Origin: an uncultured Polaribacter sp.
GTDB taxonomy: Bacteria > Bacteroidota > Bacteroidia > Flavobacteriales > Flavobacteriaceae
NCBI GenBank assembly: GCA_937936695.1
Contig: CALHCK010000143.1
Span: 1 to 16,548, forward strand
Length of the DNA: 16,548 nt
Direction of reading: 5' to 3'
Below, in pieces: positions 15,141-16,548 of the stretch (position 1 is the stretch's first letter; each line of letters opens with the position of its first letter). Under the pieces are notes generated by a model that was not told where the DNA came from, made no database searches, and saw only the letters and a program-made list of their open reading frames with translations. The position numbers and the translations under genes are program-made.

Positions 15141-16067
15141 TTATAATTCTAATAAACCATTTGTTTTTGTAACTCCAGCAGCAGATTCTTGCATGTGTGC
15201 TTTTTCAGCATCACTTAAGTTAATTTCTACAATGCTTTCAATACCATTAGCACCTAATACACAAGGTACACCAATAGATAAGTCACTTAATCCATACTCT
15301 CCGTCTAATAAAGCAGAGCAAGGGAATATTTTTTTAGTATCACAAGCAATTGCCTGTACCATTCCAGATACAGCAGCACCAGGAGCATACCATGCAGAAG
15401 TACCTAATAAACCAGTTAAAGTTGCACCACCAACTTTAGTATCTTGTTTTACTTGTTCTAATCTTTCTTCAGCTAAAAACTCAGTTACTGGTACAGAGTT
15501 ACGAGTAGCTAATCTAGTTAAAGGAACCATTCCTTTATCAGAGTGACCACCAATAACCATTCCATCAACATCAGAAATAGGAGCACCTAAAGCTTCTGCT
15601 AATCTGTATTTAAAACGAGCAGAATCTAAAGCACCACCCATACCTATAATTCTGTTTTTAGGTAAATCAGTGGTTTTGTGTACTAAATAAGTCATTGTAT
15701 CCATTGGATTAGATACAACAATAATAATTGTATTTGGAGATTGCTCTATTAAGCTAGATGCAACAGATTTTACAATACCTGCATTAATACCAATTAACTC
15801 TTCACGAGTCATTCCTGGTTTTCTAGGAATACCAGAAGTAATTACACAAACATCAGAACCAGCAGTTTTTCCGTAGTCATTTGTACTACCTGTAATTTTA
15901 GTGTCAAAACCGTTTAAAGATGCTGTTTGCATTAAGTCCATTGCTTTACCTTCTGCATAACCTTCTTTAATATCTAATATTACAACTTCCGAAGCAAAAT
16001 CTTTAATTGCTATGTACTCTGCACAACTTGCACCAACTGCACCTGCACCTACTACTGTTACTTTCAT
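15141..16067 (-). CDS. mdh: Malate dehydrogenase (LDH-like type)
   Basis: The protein has 308 residues, normal for the lactate-dehydrogenase-like malate dehydrogenases of Bacteroidota. It oxidises malate to oxaloacetate with NAD in the TCA cycle. Seen are the NAD-binding GAGAVG (7-12) and Asp32 at the end of strand 2 (NAD rather than NADP), the mobile loop GIPRKPGMTREEL (79-91) with Arg82 and Arg88, VSNPMD (118-123) with Asn120, the catalytic Asp148 and Arg151 in GGALDSARF, and the catalytic His175 in GGHSDKGMVPL. Arg82 in the loop is the mark of malate rather than lactate specificity. A -7 element lies 33 bp upstream and an intrinsic terminator follows, so it is probably a single-gene unit. 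Confidence 0.97.
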   Translation of the reverse strand: MKVTVVGAGAVGASCAEYIAIKDFASEVVILDIKEGYAEGKAMDLMQTASLNGFDTKITGSTNDYGKTAGSDVCVITSGIPRKPGMTREELIGINAGIVKSVASSLIEQSPNTIIIVVSNPMDTMTYLVHKTTDLPKNRIIGMGGALDSARFKYRLAEALGAPISDVDGMVIGGHSDKGMVPLTRLATRNSVPVTEFLAEERLEQVKQDTKVGGATLTGLLGTSAWYAPGAAVSGMVQAIACDTKKIFPCSALLDGEYGLSDLSIGVPCVLGANGIESIVEINLSDAEKAHMQESAAGVTKTNGLLEL

Positions 16068-16099
16068 ATTTATGTATGTTTTAATTAATTTAATACCTG

Positions 16100-16107
16100 C
16101 AAAAATA
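16100..16107 (-). promoter_or_regulatory. -7 element of the mdh promoter
   Basis: The minus strand reads TATTTTTG, an exact TAnnTTTG match, ending 33 bp before the mdh ATG. No TTG was found 17-23 nt further upstream. Confidence 0.5.
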
Positions 16108-16298
16108 CAATATAAAAGATGTTTTATTGTAGTGAATTTCGTAAAAAAAAGTAGCCTGAATTAAGATATGTTTATTTATTACGGTTATCTTCTGTGTATA
16201 TGTTATTTTGATGTTGTTTTTTTTAGTGTGTTGAAAATGAGATTGATGTATGGGTTTATTTTAAAATGATGATTTAGTCTTTTTTATTTAATTTTTTA

Positions 16299-16320
16299 AA
16301 ATACGTAAAACTACGTATTT
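16299..16320. promoter_or_regulatory. Perfect TACGTA dyad, candidate operator
   Basis: AAATACGTA (16299-16307) and TACGTATTT (16312-16320) are exact inverted repeats separated by AAAC. The dyad ends 20 bp before the -7 element of the downstream gene, so it covers roughly the -33 to -55 region. That is a usual place for an activator, or for a repressor replacing a missing -33 element. A hairpin in RNA is unlikely to matter because it lies upstream of the expected transcript start. Confidence 0.45.
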
Positions 16321-16340
16321 AACAGATTCGGTTTTTTTAC

Positions 16341-16348
16341 TACCTTTG
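16341..16348 (+). promoter_or_regulatory. -7 element of the lipoprotein gene
   Basis: TACCTTTG matches TAnnTTTG exactly and lies 37 bp before the ATG at 16386. There is no TTG at the -33 position, where the TACGTA dyad is found instead, which suggests dependence on a regulator. Confidence 0.6.
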
Positions 16349-16385
16349 CACTATACAAACAATGTGTAAAATAAAACGTAACATT

Positions 16386-16548
16386 ATGAAACAAAACCAA
16401 TTATTAAAATCAATTTTACTATTAGTAGCAGTTTTTACTTTTAGTATGTGTGAAGAAAACGGGCCAATACAAAGTATAGTAGCAGATGAATTTACTACTA
16501 CAGTATCATTAGAAGGTTTAGAAGGTCAGTCGGCTTTTACTATTACGA
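16386..16548 (+). CDS. Putative lipoprotein, N-terminal part (3' end outside window)
   Basis: Only the first 54 residues are present. They start MKQNQLLKS, continue with a hydrophobic core (LLLVAVFTFSM, about 11-21) and reach Cys22, which would be the lipidated residue after signal peptidase II cleavage; FSMC is a loose lipobox of the kind common in Bacteroidota. The residues after the Cys, EENGP, are acidic, which in this phylum often marks export to the cell surface. The following VADEFTTTVSLEGLEGQSAFTIT reads like the start of a beta-sandwich (cadherin-like or Ig-like) domain, but too little is present to name it. No family is assigned. Confidence 0.7.
   Translation, partial: MKQNQLLKSILLLVAVFTFSMCEENGPIQSIVADEFTTTVSLEGLEGQSAFTIT

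Larger units (their letters stand above)
16068..16385. other. Divergent intergenic region between mdh and a lipoprotein gene
   Basis: These 318 bp hold no credible coding sequence and no tRNA-like structure. The left end carries the mdh promoter element, and the right end carries a TACGTA dyad and a promoter for the lipoprotein gene. The middle (about 16140-16290) is very AT-rich with runs of T, and I see no other organised signal in it. Confidence 0.6.

Noticed and set aside
1..16548. Search for CRISPR, insertion sequences, phage or defence genes, tRNA or rRNA
   Set aside because: No spaced direct repeats, transposase motifs, terminal inverted repeats, tRNA cloverleaf or rRNA segments were seen. 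Gene content and composition look like uniform core chromosome.

Overview
The window looks like ordinary chromosome from a marine-type member of the Flavobacteriaceae (Bacteroidota). The evidence is very AT-rich DNA, promoters of the flavobacterial type (TAnnTTTG near -7, no obvious Shine-Dalgarno sequences), a fused SecDF, a short Obg of 329 residues without the C-terminal OCT domain, a 190-residue-type adenylate kinase, a DPP IV/POT peptide-uptake pair, and a class II HMG-CoA reductase (mevalonate route to isoprenoids). No mobile element, CRISPR array, rRNA or tRNA was recognised. The genus is not determined.

Layout. (1) 1-738, plus: the 3' end of a comEC/rec2-like competence channel gene. 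(2) 740-4888, minus: a DPP IV-like peptidase, a POT-family peptide transporter starting 1 bp after it, and a periplasmic thioredoxin-fold protein. (3) 5121-9030, plus: an HMG-CoA reductase with a fused DinB-like (DUF1569-type) C-terminal domain, a GYDIA-type GHMP kinase, and an HI0933/YhiN-type flavoprotein overlapping the kinase by 4 bp. (4) 9031-14283, minus: secDF, a hypoxanthine phosphoribosyltransferase-adenylate kinase fusion, and obgE, with strong hairpins between them. (5) 14418-16067, minus: malate dehydrogenase followed by an unrecognised secreted or membrane-anchored protein. (6) 16068-16385: a 318-bp divergent intergenic region carrying the mdh promoter, a perfect TACGTA dyad and a strong promoter for (7) a lipoprotein gene cut by the window end.

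How the genes fit together. The peptidase and transporter form a scavenging module: dipeptides released outside the cytoplasm are imported by proton symport. HMG-CoA reductase and the GHMP kinase belong together in the mevalonate pathway; the kinase may be the phosphomevalonate kinase (inference). The flavoprotein travels with them without an obvious role. The minus-strand block is housekeeping: protein export, purine salvage and nucleotide balance, ribosome assembly, and the TCA cycle.

I did not find an obvious new multi-gene system. The most interesting points are two gene fusions (HMGR with a DinB-like domain; HPRT with adenylate kinase), two convergent gene pairs in which the minus-strand gene's likely intrinsic terminator lies inside the 3' coding sequence of its plus-strand neighbour, the isoprenoid operon with its unexplained flavoprotein, and a TACGTA dyad just upstream of a lipoprotein promoter.
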